Source: Senegalimassilia anaerobia JC110 (GTDB taxonomy: Bacteria; Actinomycetota; Coriobacteriia; Coriobacteriales; Eggerthellaceae). From it: a stretch of 64,000 bases of DNA. This document shows positions 8,112 to 15,421 of the stretch, in pieces (positions within the stretch are counted from its first letter, which is position 1; each line of letters opens with the position of its first letter). The notes below the pieces were generated by a model. It worked only from the letters and a program-made list of their open reading frames with translations. It ran no database searches and was not told where the DNA came from. The position numbers and the translations under genes were made by a program. The DNA is taken from contig NZ_HE611015.1 of assembly GCF_000236865.1 (NCBI RefSeq), positions 471,376 through 535,375 of the forward strand, written 5' to 3'.

Positions 8112-9586
8112 GCGGGCACCTTCTGCCGGCCCTGCAACGCGTGCTGCCAGCCGAAGACCCCGTCGGCTACCGCAGCGACTTCGGCAGCCGCCGGCCCCTG
8201 CAGCTGCCGCGCCCCGATCGCGCCACCTGCCGGCATGGTGGCCTTATCCCCCGCGCCTATGGCAGCGCGCCCGACCTCGGACCCAAACAAGCTGAGCTGA
8301 CCGGGCAGCACCTTGCCGGAGCGAGCGCCATGACGGCCGCCTTCGATGGGGCTTGCCAACTGCGCCCGCAAAGCATCGGGGCAAAACTCCACCCCGTTTC
8401 CTTGATACTTCCCGTTGCAGGTGATGAAATAGCGTGCTCGTTTGAACGCGATCCCCAGCTTTCGAAGCTCCCCTTCCCGCAAACAGGTTGTGCGTCGTGC
8501 TCGCAAGATCAAACGGGCCCCACGTGGCCCTATCCCCGGCACACGCAGCAACACTTCCAACGGCGCCGTGTTCACCTCCACCGGAAACAAATCCAGATGG
8601 TTTACCGCCCATGCAGCTTTCGGATCCACATCCATCTCCAGGTTCGGGGCACTGGCGCTGATGATTTCCGATACATCGAATTTGTAATAGCGCAGCAGCC
8701 AATCGGCCTGATACAGCCTGTGCTCACGGTTCAGCTGCACCCCAACGTTCTGCGGCAGGCGCTCATCGGAGCTTACCGGCAGATAGGCACTGAAGAACAC
8801 ACGCTTGAGCTGCAGGGTTTTATAGAGCGCCTGCGACAGGTTGAGAATCTGGAAATCGGTTTCAGGCGTGGCTCCTATGATCATCTGCGTGGACTGCCCT
8901 GCCGGCGCGAACGCACGCCCCCGCTCCTTCGGACGGGTGGAAGGCAGATACGTTGCGCTTCGACGCGATATCCCGCGAGACTCGCGGTCCTGCGCCATGT
9001 TGTCTCGGATTTGACGCATAGGGGCTATGATTCGCTGCTTTGTTTTCTGTGGACATAGCAAGCTCAAGCTTGTCTGACTGGGCAGCTCGAGGTTCACGCT
9101 CATGCGATCTGCAAGATGGCCAAGCCTATCGATGAGCTCCGGCGAGGTACCCGGCACTGCCTTCGCGTGGATATACCCGCGAAACCGGTGATGGTCGCGT
9201 AGCAGCTGAAGCGTGCGGATCATAAGCTCGGTGGTGTGGTCGGGCGACCCGATGACGCCCGAACTGAGGAACAGCCCTTCGATATAGTTACGGCGGTAAA
9301 ACGCCATGGTGAGATCGGCCAGTTCTTCGGGCGTGAACGCTGCACGGGGTACCTCGTTGCTGCAACGGTTAACGCAATACGCGCAGTCGTATACGCATAC
9401 GTTGGTCATGAGAACCTTGAGCAACGAAATGCACCGCCCATCGGGCGTGAAGCTGTGGCAGCATCCGGCGCCGAGCGCGTTGCCGACATAGCCGGCCTTC
9501 GAACCGCGCTGCAACCCCGACGACGTGCAGGCGACATCGTACTTCGCCGCATCGGCGAGGATCTCCAGCTTCTCCTGCACATCCAT
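8108..9586 (-). CDS. Putative DNA modification/repair radical SAM protein (TIGR03916 family)
   Basis: A 492-residue radical SAM enzyme; the ATG at 9586 is chosen for its GGAAAGGA site and the family start MDVQEKLEIL. The [4Fe-4S] motif CVYDCAYC follows LLKVLMTNV at about residues 62-70. A helix-hairpin-helix (RVPGIGPRGARLILRAR, about 370-390) suggests DNA contact. Family members normally end soon after the HhH region. This one continues for about 70 Gly/Ala-rich residues that contain QLSLF at 430-434, identical to the consensus sliding-clamp-binding pentapeptide QL[SD]LF. It overlaps the DUF4130 gene by 4 bases. The promoter holds a LexA-like box. The substrate is unknown. Confidence 0.9.
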   Translation of the reverse strand: MDVQEKLEILADAAKYDVACTSSGLQRGSKAGYVGNALGAGCCHSFTPDGRCISLLKVLMTNVCVYDCAYCVNRCSNEVPRAAFTPEELADLTMAFYRRNYIEGLFLSSGVIGSPDHTTELMIRTLQLLRDHHRFRGYIHAKAVPGTSPELIDRLGHLADRMSVNLELPSQTSLSLLCPQKTKQRIIAPMRQIRDNMAQDRESRGISRRSATYLPSTRPKERGRAFAPAGQSTQMIIGATPETDFQILNLSQALYKTLQLKRVFFSAYLPVSSDERLPQNVGVQLNREHRLYQADWLLRYYKFDVSEIISASAPNLEMDVDPKAAWAVNHLDLFPVEVNTAPLEVLLRVPGIGPRGARLILRARRTTCLREGELRKLGIAFKRARYFITCNGKYQGNGVEFCPDALRAQLASPIEGGRHGARSGKVLPGQLSLFGSEVGRAAIGAGDKATMPAGGAIGARQLQGPAAAEVAAVADGVFGWQHALQGRQKVPA

Positions 9587-9629
9587 GGCTAGTCCTTTCC
9601 ACAAACATCCGTACGTGTAGTAGACACAT

Positions 9630-9658
9630 ACTATACTCGTACGCTTGTTCGTGGTCAA
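9630..9658 (-). promoter_or_regulatory. Promoter of the radical SAM / DUF4130 repair operon
   Basis: On the minus strand TTGACC (9653-9658), a 17-base spacer and TATAGT (9630-9635) form a near-consensus promoter about 45 bases before the start codon. Confidence 0.75.
9638..9651 (-). promoter_or_regulatory. LexA-like operator inside the promoter spacer
   Basis: The minus-strand sequence CGAACAAGCGTACG matches the Gram-positive LexA consensus CGAACRNRYGTTYG at 13 of 14 positions and lies between the -35 and -10 boxes. A second, weaker match (CGCACAAACGTTCT, 12 of 14) at 9658-9671 abuts the -35. Binding is inferred, not shown. Confidence 0.5.
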
Positions 9659-9674
9659 GAACGTTTGTGCGATA

Positions 9675-10634
9675 TTACCGCGGCACCCCGGTCAAATCGA
9701 ATGCGGGAATGAAGCTGTCCTTCGCCGCACCCCCTTGCTGCCAGAAATAATCCTCGATGCCTAACGAATCGGCATAGTCCAGCAACTCCTCGTATTCGCC
9801 ATCAGATACGCGTCCGCCCAGCTCAGGGCAGCGCTGAAGCTGGTGTTGCACCCACGCATCCCCAGCTTGCGCCGCATCGGCGAGCACCGGCGTGTACTGG
9901 TTCATCAGCGACAGCAGCACATCGTTTCCGAAACGCTCCCATATCGTGCGCACCACGCGCTTAGAATCCTCCAAGGCGCCGGGCAGCATCAGGTGGCGCA
10001 CCACCACCCCGCGCGTAAGGCGCGGCTGCCCGTCCACCTCGTCGCCTTCGGGAGCACCCACGCAACGCACCATCTCCTCAAGCGCCGCCATGGCCACCTC
10101 GGGATAATCGGGTGCCGCGGAGTAACGGCGGGCAAGGCTGCTCGAGCAATACTTGAAATCGGTCAGGTACACGTCCACCGTGCCGACGTTGTCCCGCACG
10201 GCCTGCACCGTCTCGTACCCCGAGGTGTTCCACACCACGGGCAGCGCCAAACCACGCTCACGGGCACGGGCTACGGCAGCACGGATATGGGGCGAATAGT
10301 GCGTCGGCGTGACGAAATTGACGTTCAACGCCCCCTGGTGCTGCAGGTCAAGGCACATATCCGCCACGTCATCCACCGTAACGGGCACGCCAGCGCGCCC
10401 ATCGGCGATCACCTGGTTCTGGCAGTACACGCATCGCAGCGGGCAGTTCGAGAAGAACACGGTGCCGCTGCCGCGAGAGCCGCTGATAGACGGCTCCTCC
10501 CACATGTGCAATGCCGCGCGGGCAACCACCAGCTCCCCTTGGGCCCCGCACACGCCGCGCTCGCCGGCAGCGCGGTCGACGCCGCACGCCCGCGGGCACA
10601 GCTGGCAGCAAGCCAACGATTCTTCGAACTCCAT
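9675..10634 (-). CDS. PflX-like radical SAM protein (COG1313)
   Basis: A 319-residue homologue of pyruvate-formate-lyase activating enzymes. It opens with CQLCPRACGVDRAAGERGVC, the cysteine-rich leader typical of the PflX group, followed by the radical SAM cluster motif CPLRCVYC at about residues 64-71 and a TIM-barrel-like remainder (NVNFVTPTHYSP, VVWNTSGYE, DVYLTDFKY). The target glycyl-radical or other substrate is unknown; no glycyl-radical enzyme gene lies in this window. Its stop is 16 bases upstream of the second LexA-like box, so it is probably a separate transcription unit from the repair cassette. Confidence 0.85.
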   Translation of the reverse strand: MEFEESLACCQLCPRACGVDRAAGERGVCGAQGELVVARAALHMWEEPSISGSRGSGTVFFSNCPLRCVYCQNQVIADGRAGVPVTVDDVADMCLDLQHQGALNVNFVTPTHYSPHIRAAVARARERGLALPVVWNTSGYETVQAVRDNVGTVDVYLTDFKYCSSSLARRYSAAPDYPEVAMAALEEMVRCVGAPEGDEVDGQPRLTRGVVVRHLMLPGALEDSKRVVRTIWERFGNDVLLSLMNQYTPVLADAAQAGDAWVQHQLQRCPELGGRVSDGEYEELLDYADSLGIEDYFWQQGGAAKDSFIPAFDLTGVPR

Positions 10635-10972
10635 AGCAGACCCTTCCCCGCTTCTCTACGCGATTGCGCGTCGAAAACCGCCCGCACGCGCCACTGCCTG
10701 CTGCGACGTAGCGCTCGCCCCGCCAATCGACGGCCCAGCCGCCCAGCCGACGAAACGGACCCGCATCGCGCAACCCGGCTCTGCGGCGCACGGCTGCGGC
10801 ATCGCTCAGATCAAGCAAATGCGCAATCGTCCACACCATCAAAAAGGGCCCGCAATGCGCAACCCGGCACGCAACGGGCAGCATGCGTCGGCAATTGCGC
10901 CCTTCCAAGCAGCCGGGCCACCGCCTTGCGGGCCCTCATGCGTCATTCGATCGCCCTTTACGGGCAAGACGC
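10635..10972. other. Repeat-containing intergenic region
   Basis: No gene is recognised. An inverted repeat GGGCCCGCAA (10846-10855) / TTGCGGGCCC (10926-10935) encloses about 70 bases with further GCGCAA-type repeats. The word GCGCAACCCGGC occurs twice about 90 bases apart. It could fold into a large structured RNA or be a decayed terminator array; nothing identifies it. Confidence 0.35.
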
Positions 10973-11944
10973 CTAATTAAAACCGGGATAGGCGCCCGTC
11001 ATGCCGTCGTCGTCCATGATGCCGGCATCGCCGAAATCGTCGTCCCAGTCGGCTTCATCGTCATGGTCGTGATCATGATCGCCGTACGTCTGCTCGGCGC
11101 GGGTCCAGTCCAGACCCTCCTTCGCGCATGCATCCTCCTCGCGGTAGACCAGCGACAACGCCGAGGGAGCCTTGTCTGAACCGCCGATGATGGCCAGAAG
11201 CTCCAGCAGACGCTGGACGGCCTCTGCCTGCGGCAGGATAAGGTCGGCATCGTCGGCGGTGGTCAGGGCCGCGGTCAGCTCGCCCATGAGCATCTCCACC
11301 GTGTAGGTGCCGTCGAAACGGCCATCGGTGACGGCGGCCAACAGCGCATCGCCGGCCGGCGTGATCGCGCCGGCGCGCATGCCGGCGATCTCGCCCATGT
11401 CGGAGGACGTGCGCACCGCGTGGTACAGCGCATCGGCCTCCACGGCGGCGACCAGCTGCGCCGTCGCCTGCAGGCTGTATGCGGCGCGGGCAAGCTGGGC
11501 CGAGCCCGGGCCGCCAGCGTCAGTCACGTGGGCGACCAGCAGGTCGAGCACCTCGCGCGCCGCCTCGACGCAGTCCTCTTCGCCACCCACGAAGCAGCCC
11601 AGATTCTCTCGCACCGCGAACGCATCGGGCACGGCTACGTCGGTGACCACGAGCGGCGCCTCGACGGCGACCAGGTCGGCAACGCAGGCCATGGCGTTGA
11701 GCTCGCGTGCGAAGGTGGGCGTGGTGCACGAAAGGTCGATGAGCAGCGTGCCCTTGCGCGCGCCCTGGACGATGCCGTTATCGCCGAAGTACGCGTCCTC
11801 GAGCGCGGTTTGCGTGGTGAAGTAGGTGAGGACGGCGTCGGCGGCGCCCGCATCGCCTACGCGCTGCCAGCCCGCGCCGCACAGGCGATCGACCACCATA
11901 TTCCCTACCGTATCGTTTCCAGCGAACACGAAAGCCTTCGTCAT
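10973..11944 (-). CDS. NAD(P)-binding 3-hydroxyisobutyrate-dehydrogenase-like protein
   Basis: A 323-residue protein with the layout of beta-hydroxyacid dehydrogenases: an N-terminal Rossmann segment (AFVFAGNDTVGNMVV, a weakened glycine motif), a middle LIDLSCTTPTFAREL and VEAPLVV, then an all-helical C-terminal domain. The nucleotide motif is divergent, so activity is uncertain. The last 35 residues form an acidic tail rich in His and Asp (about 288-315: DHDHDHDDEADWDDDFGD), absent from typical members and suggestive of metal binding. The gene follows two DegV genes on the same strand with a 3-base gap to the nearer one, indicating cotranscription. Confidence 0.72.
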   Translation of the reverse strand: MTKAFVFAGNDTVGNMVVDRLCGAGWQRVGDAGAADAVLTYFTTQTALEDAYFGDNGIVQGARKGTLLIDLSCTTPTFARELNAMACVADLVAVEAPLVVTDVAVPDAFAVRENLGCFVGGEEDCVEAAREVLDLLVAHVTDAGGPGSAQLARAAYSLQATAQLVAAVEADALYHAVRTSSDMGEIAGMRAGAITPAGDALLAAVTDGRFDGTYTVEMLMGELTAALTTADDADLILPQAEAVQRLLELLAIIGGSDKAPSALSLVYREEDACAKEGLDWTRAEQTYGDHDHDHDDEADWDDDFGDAGIMDDDGMTGAYPGFN

Positions 11945-11947
11945 GGC

Positions 11948-12883
11948 TTAACCCTCTTTCTTGATCTTGCGGGCGATGCGATCGGCCACTGAAAGCTCCT
12001 CGCGCCTATCGCCTCCCCAAAACACCACGGCCAGCATGCCCGGCCCCACATGGCTGCCGATGACCGGCCCGATGCTGCTTTCCAAAAACAGCAGGTTGTC
12101 GTCCTCTTTCGCCAGCAGCTCCTTCAGACGCGCCGCGTCCTTGGGGCAGTCGGCGTTGCCGATGACCACGCAACGGCCCGGCATTTGATCGGTCATGCGC
12201 TTCGAGCAGTACTCGGCCAGCTGCCTGATGCCCTTCTTGCGCCCGCGCGCCACACCCGTCAGTGCAAGCTTGCCCTCGATGCTGATGTTGAGCAGCGGCT
12301 TCACATCGAGCTTCGCGCCCGCGTAGGCAACGGTGCTGGGGATGCGGCCGCCGCGGCGCAGCGATTCCAGATCGTCGACCATGAACTCGGCGTCGACGAA
12401 GTAGCGCGCCTCCTCGGCCCACGCGGCCAGCTCGCGCGCCGTCATGCCGTTGTCGCGCTGGTTGAGCGCCTCGTAAACCAGAAGCGCCTCGGCGACCGAT
12501 GCCAGATAGGTGTCGACCACGTACAGCTCGGCCTCGGGGTGCTCGGCGATCAACTGGTCGCGCATCATCACCGCCGTATTGAAGCTGCCGGAAAGGCCGC
12601 TGGTGAAGCTCAGATACACCGTGGGAACGCCGCTTTCGATGGCCTTCGAGAACACGTCATGGAACACCGTCACAGGCACCTGCGCCGTGGACGGCTGCGA
12701 ACCTGCGCGCATGCCCTCGTAGAACTCATGCGGCGTGATAGTGCGATACAGATCGTCGCTATGCTCGCCCTTTTCGTCGATATAGGGAAACTCCAGCAGC
12801 TGCACGCCGGGACGGTCGATTACCTCGAAGGGGAGGTCGCAGCAGGAGTCGATGATCAGATTGCATTTCGGCTGGGCTTCCAT
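11948..12883 (-). CDS. DegV family fatty-acid-binding protein
   Basis: A 311-residue DegV protein with NLIIDSCCDLPFEV at the N-terminus, SQPSTAQVPVTVF, YLSFTSGLSGSFNTA, LRRGGRIPS and a C-terminal GPVIGSHVGPGMLAVVF. DegV proteins bind a fatty acid; in Gram-positive bacteria (FakB type) they present it to the FakA kinase for phosphorylation and phospholipid synthesis. A fakA gene is not in this window. The ATG at 12883 follows AAAGGAGA. It is the second of two tandem DegV paralogues, which may prefer different acyl chains. Confidence 0.9.
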   Translation of the reverse strand: MEAQPKCNLIIDSCCDLPFEVIDRPGVQLLEFPYIDEKGEHSDDLYRTITPHEFYEGMRAGSQPSTAQVPVTVFHDVFSKAIESGVPTVYLSFTSGLSGSFNTAVMMRDQLIAEHPEAELYVVDTYLASVAEALLVYEALNQRDNGMTARELAAWAEEARYFVDAEFMVDDLESLRRGGRIPSTVAYAGAKLDVKPLLNISIEGKLALTGVARGRKKGIRQLAEYCSKRMTDQMPGRCVVIGNADCPKDAARLKELLAKEDDNLLFLESSIGPVIGSHVGPGMLAVVFWGGDRREELSVADRIARKIKKEG

Positions 12884-12943
12884 GCATCTCCTTTCGTTGG
12901 AACGCCCGCGCCCGCAGGCGGTGGACGGGTTTTCGCTTCGCGC

Positions 12944-13846
12944 CTAGGAAGCGCAGGTCAGGGCCGCCTTCGGCCCGGTCAGCTTGCCCGATATGGCATG
13001 CGCGCATTCATAGGCGACGCCGACGGCCGGGCCCACGTGCAGCCCCACCACCGGGCTTACCGGCAACACGCTGACTTTGCGGCCGAGCATGGGCTCGATG
13101 ACCTCGTGCGCCCATTTCACCGCCGGGGCCTTATCACCGATGTAATGCACCACCACATCGCGCAAGCCATGCTCCTCGATATCGGCCTTCATGGCCGCCA
13201 CGATCTTGTCCAAGGCCTTTTTACGCGTGCGCACTTTGGCGAAGGCGACCGGCGACCCATCGCGCACGGTAAGCACGGGCGCCAGCTGGATGAGGTTGCC
13301 CAAAAGCGCCGCCGCACCGCCGATACGCCCGCCTTTCTGCAGAAACGTCAAGCTTTCCGGCGTGAACAGGAAACGGGTGCGCTCAATGGCATCGAGGGCC
13401 GCCTGGGCCACGCCGCGCAAATCTTCGCCCCCATCGCGTGCGGCCACAGCCTCGAGCACGGGAAACGCCTCGTCGAAGCCGCACGACTGCGAGTCGATCA
13501 GCTCCCACTTGAAGCCGATGTTGCGCGCGGCCACCGCTCGGATGGCGCGCAAGGCGCCATCATAGGCGCCCGAAAGGCCCGTGGAGATGAAGATGCCGCA
13601 CACCTGGTCTCCGGCGCGAGCCGCATCCTCGAACACCTCCTCAAGCAAATGCTGGGAAGGCTGGCTTGACGTGGGGATATCATCCACCATGTCGTAGATA
13701 TCGGCATAGAACGCATCCAAGTCCATGGTTGCATCCTCGTATTCCCTGCCGTTGCGGTTCACGTACAGCGTGACCACTTGGATATCAAGCTGGGCGGCCA
13801 TCTCCTGCGTGATCGAAGACACGGAATCGGTGATGATCCTGATCAT
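12944..13846 (-). CDS. DegV family fatty-acid-binding protein (second paralogue)
   Basis: A 300-residue DegV protein: MIRIITDSVSSITQEMA, PTSSQPSQHLLEEVF, IFISTGLSGAYDGA, FLQKGGRIGGAAALLG and GLHVGPAVGVAYE. It is clearly divergent from its neighbour, so this is an old duplication or independent recruitment rather than a recent copy. The spacing is 60 bases to the next DegV gene and 51 from pncB, all in one direction. It probably acts as a fatty-acid carrier for the Fak system or as a regulatory lipid binder. Confidence 0.9.
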   Translation of the reverse strand: MIRIITDSVSSITQEMAAQLDIQVVTLYVNRNGREYEDATMDLDAFYADIYDMVDDIPTSSQPSQHLLEEVFEDAARAGDQVCGIFISTGLSGAYDGALRAIRAVAARNIGFKWELIDSQSCGFDEAFPVLEAVAARDGGEDLRGVAQAALDAIERTRFLFTPESLTFLQKGGRIGGAAALLGNLIQLAPVLTVRDGSPVAFAKVRTRKKALDKIVAAMKADIEEHGLRDVVVHYIGDKAPAVKWAHEVIEPMLGRKVSVLPVSPVVGLHVGPAVGVAYECAHAISGKLTGPKAALTCAS

Positions 13847-13897
13847 GAATCCCCCTATCGAAAGCGCGACCGAAGCGCGCGTACATTACATTCAACC

Positions 13898-15361
13898 CTA
13901 CGCGATACCGCGAAGCTTGCCAACAAGCGCACGGCGGCGCTCACAAAGACCATACTCCAAGCCCACCGGATAGGTATGGGGGTTGAGCATGCGCTTTTGG
14001 CTTTCGTCCAAACAGGCCAGGCCTTCGCGGCACCGCCGTTGCGCCTCCATGGCGCTGCGGCCGTTTGCGTCGAGCACCACCTGACCGTTGCGGGCCAGGG
14101 GCTCGAGCATCGTGGAAAACCGCTTGCCCGCAAGCTTCTTGCGGCGCATGGAGTCGAGCGGGTCCACGATGACCTGGCCCTCGTCCACACCGGAGTTCAC
14201 ATCGAACACCATATCGCCGGCGATCGTGCCATCTTCGTTGTAGTACCGGCGAACGTCGAGCACGCCCGGCACCGTCAGCTTCGCCGCTGACTCGCTGATC
14301 TTCAGGCGATCGACCCACTCAGCCTGCCCCGGGGCACGCGTCGCCGAAAGCTTGTACACGCCGCCGAGCGTGGGTTGGTCGAACGCGCAGGCAAGCTTGG
14401 TGCCCACGCCCCAGCTGCTCACGGGAGCGCCTTCGTCCAAGATGGACTGGATGGTGTATTCGTCCAGGTCGTTGGACAGCACGATGCCGCAATCGTCCAA
14501 GCCGGCCTCATCGAGCATGCGGCGCGCCATCTTCGCCAACCAGGCCAGGTCGCCCGAGTCGATGCGGATGCCCGCCAGGCGCTCGCCTCGGGCGCGCATC
14601 TCAAGGCCCACCGTGATGGCGTTGCGGATGCCCTGCTCCACGTCGTAGGTGTCCACGAGCAGCACGCAGTTGCGCGGGAACTCGCGCGCGTAAGCGCGAA
14701 AGGCCTCGAGCTCGTTGGGAAACGACATGACCCACGAGTGCGCATGCGTGCCCGACACCGGCAGACCGTAGGTTTTGCCCGCAAGCACGTTGGATGTGGA
14801 CGCGCAGCCGCCAACCACCGCAGCCCGGCTTGCCCACATGCCGCCGCCAGCGCCCTGGGCGCGTCGCAGGCCGAACTCGGCGACGGGCAGACCGTGAGCC
14901 GCCAAGCACACGCGAGCGGCCTTGGTGGCGATAAGCGTTTCGAAGTTCACGCAGTTCAAAAGCGCCGTCTCGATGAGCTGGCAATCCATGATGGGCCCCA
15001 TCACACGCACGAGCGGCTCATGCGGGAAGACCACGGCGCCCTCGGCCACGGCATCGACGTCAACGCGCAGCGAGAACGTGCGCAGGTACTCCAGAAACGC
15101 GGGCTTGAACAACCTGCCCCCGCCGGGCGCATCAAGGCTTGCCAAGTATTCAACATCCTCGGCGCTGAACGCGAACCCTTCGATGAGCTCGGCAAGCTGG
15201 TCCATGCCGCAGGCGATGGCGTAGCCGCCGCGGAAGGGATAGTCGCGGAAATACGCATGGAAGCACGCCTGCGTGGCGCCCTGCCCCGTCTCCCAATACC
15301 CTTGTGCCATGGTCAGCTGATACAGATCGGTGAGCAGCTCGTGGCCGTTTTCCCCGTGCAC
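13898..15361 (-). CDS. pncB: Nicotinate phosphoribosyltransferase
   Basis: A 487-residue enzyme that makes nicotinate mononucleotide from nicotinate and PRPP in NAD salvage. The GTG start at 15361 is set by AGGAGG seven bases upstream. Family stretches are LLTDLYQLTMAQGYW, EFGLRRAQG, GTHAHSWVMSF, IRIDSGDL and GVGTKLA. The length fits the long bacterial PncB2-like form. It lies between ricT and the DegV genes on the same strand. LarB at the left edge also consumes nicotinic acid adenine dinucleotide, so both connect to NAD metabolism, but they are not adjacent. Confidence 0.93.
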   Translation of the reverse strand: MHGENGHELLTDLYQLTMAQGYWETGQGATQACFHAYFRDYPFRGGYAIACGMDQLAELIEGFAFSAEDVEYLASLDAPGGGRLFKPAFLEYLRTFSLRVDVDAVAEGAVVFPHEPLVRVMGPIMDCQLIETALLNCVNFETLIATKAARVCLAAHGLPVAEFGLRRAQGAGGGMWASRAAVVGGCASTSNVLAGKTYGLPVSGTHAHSWVMSFPNELEAFRAYAREFPRNCVLLVDTYDVEQGIRNAITVGLEMRARGERLAGIRIDSGDLAWLAKMARRMLDEAGLDDCGIVLSNDLDEYTIQSILDEGAPVSSWGVGTKLACAFDQPTLGGVYKLSATRAPGQAEWVDRLKISESAAKLTVPGVLDVRRYYNEDGTIAGDMVFDVNSGVDEGQVIVDPLDSMRRKKLAGKRFSTMLEPLARNGQVVLDANGRSAMEAQRRCREGLACLDESQKRMLNPHTYPVGLEYGLCERRRALVGKLRGIA

Positions 15362-15421
15362 GTTGATACCTCCTGACGCAGGCGCCCCCGCTTTCTGCCC
15401 AAGCGGGGGCGCGAAATGCTG

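Noticed and set aside
12050..13669. 539-codon plus-strand open frame
   Set aside because: It is antisense to both DegV genes, whose conserved motifs are on the other strand; long shadow frames are expected at this GC content.
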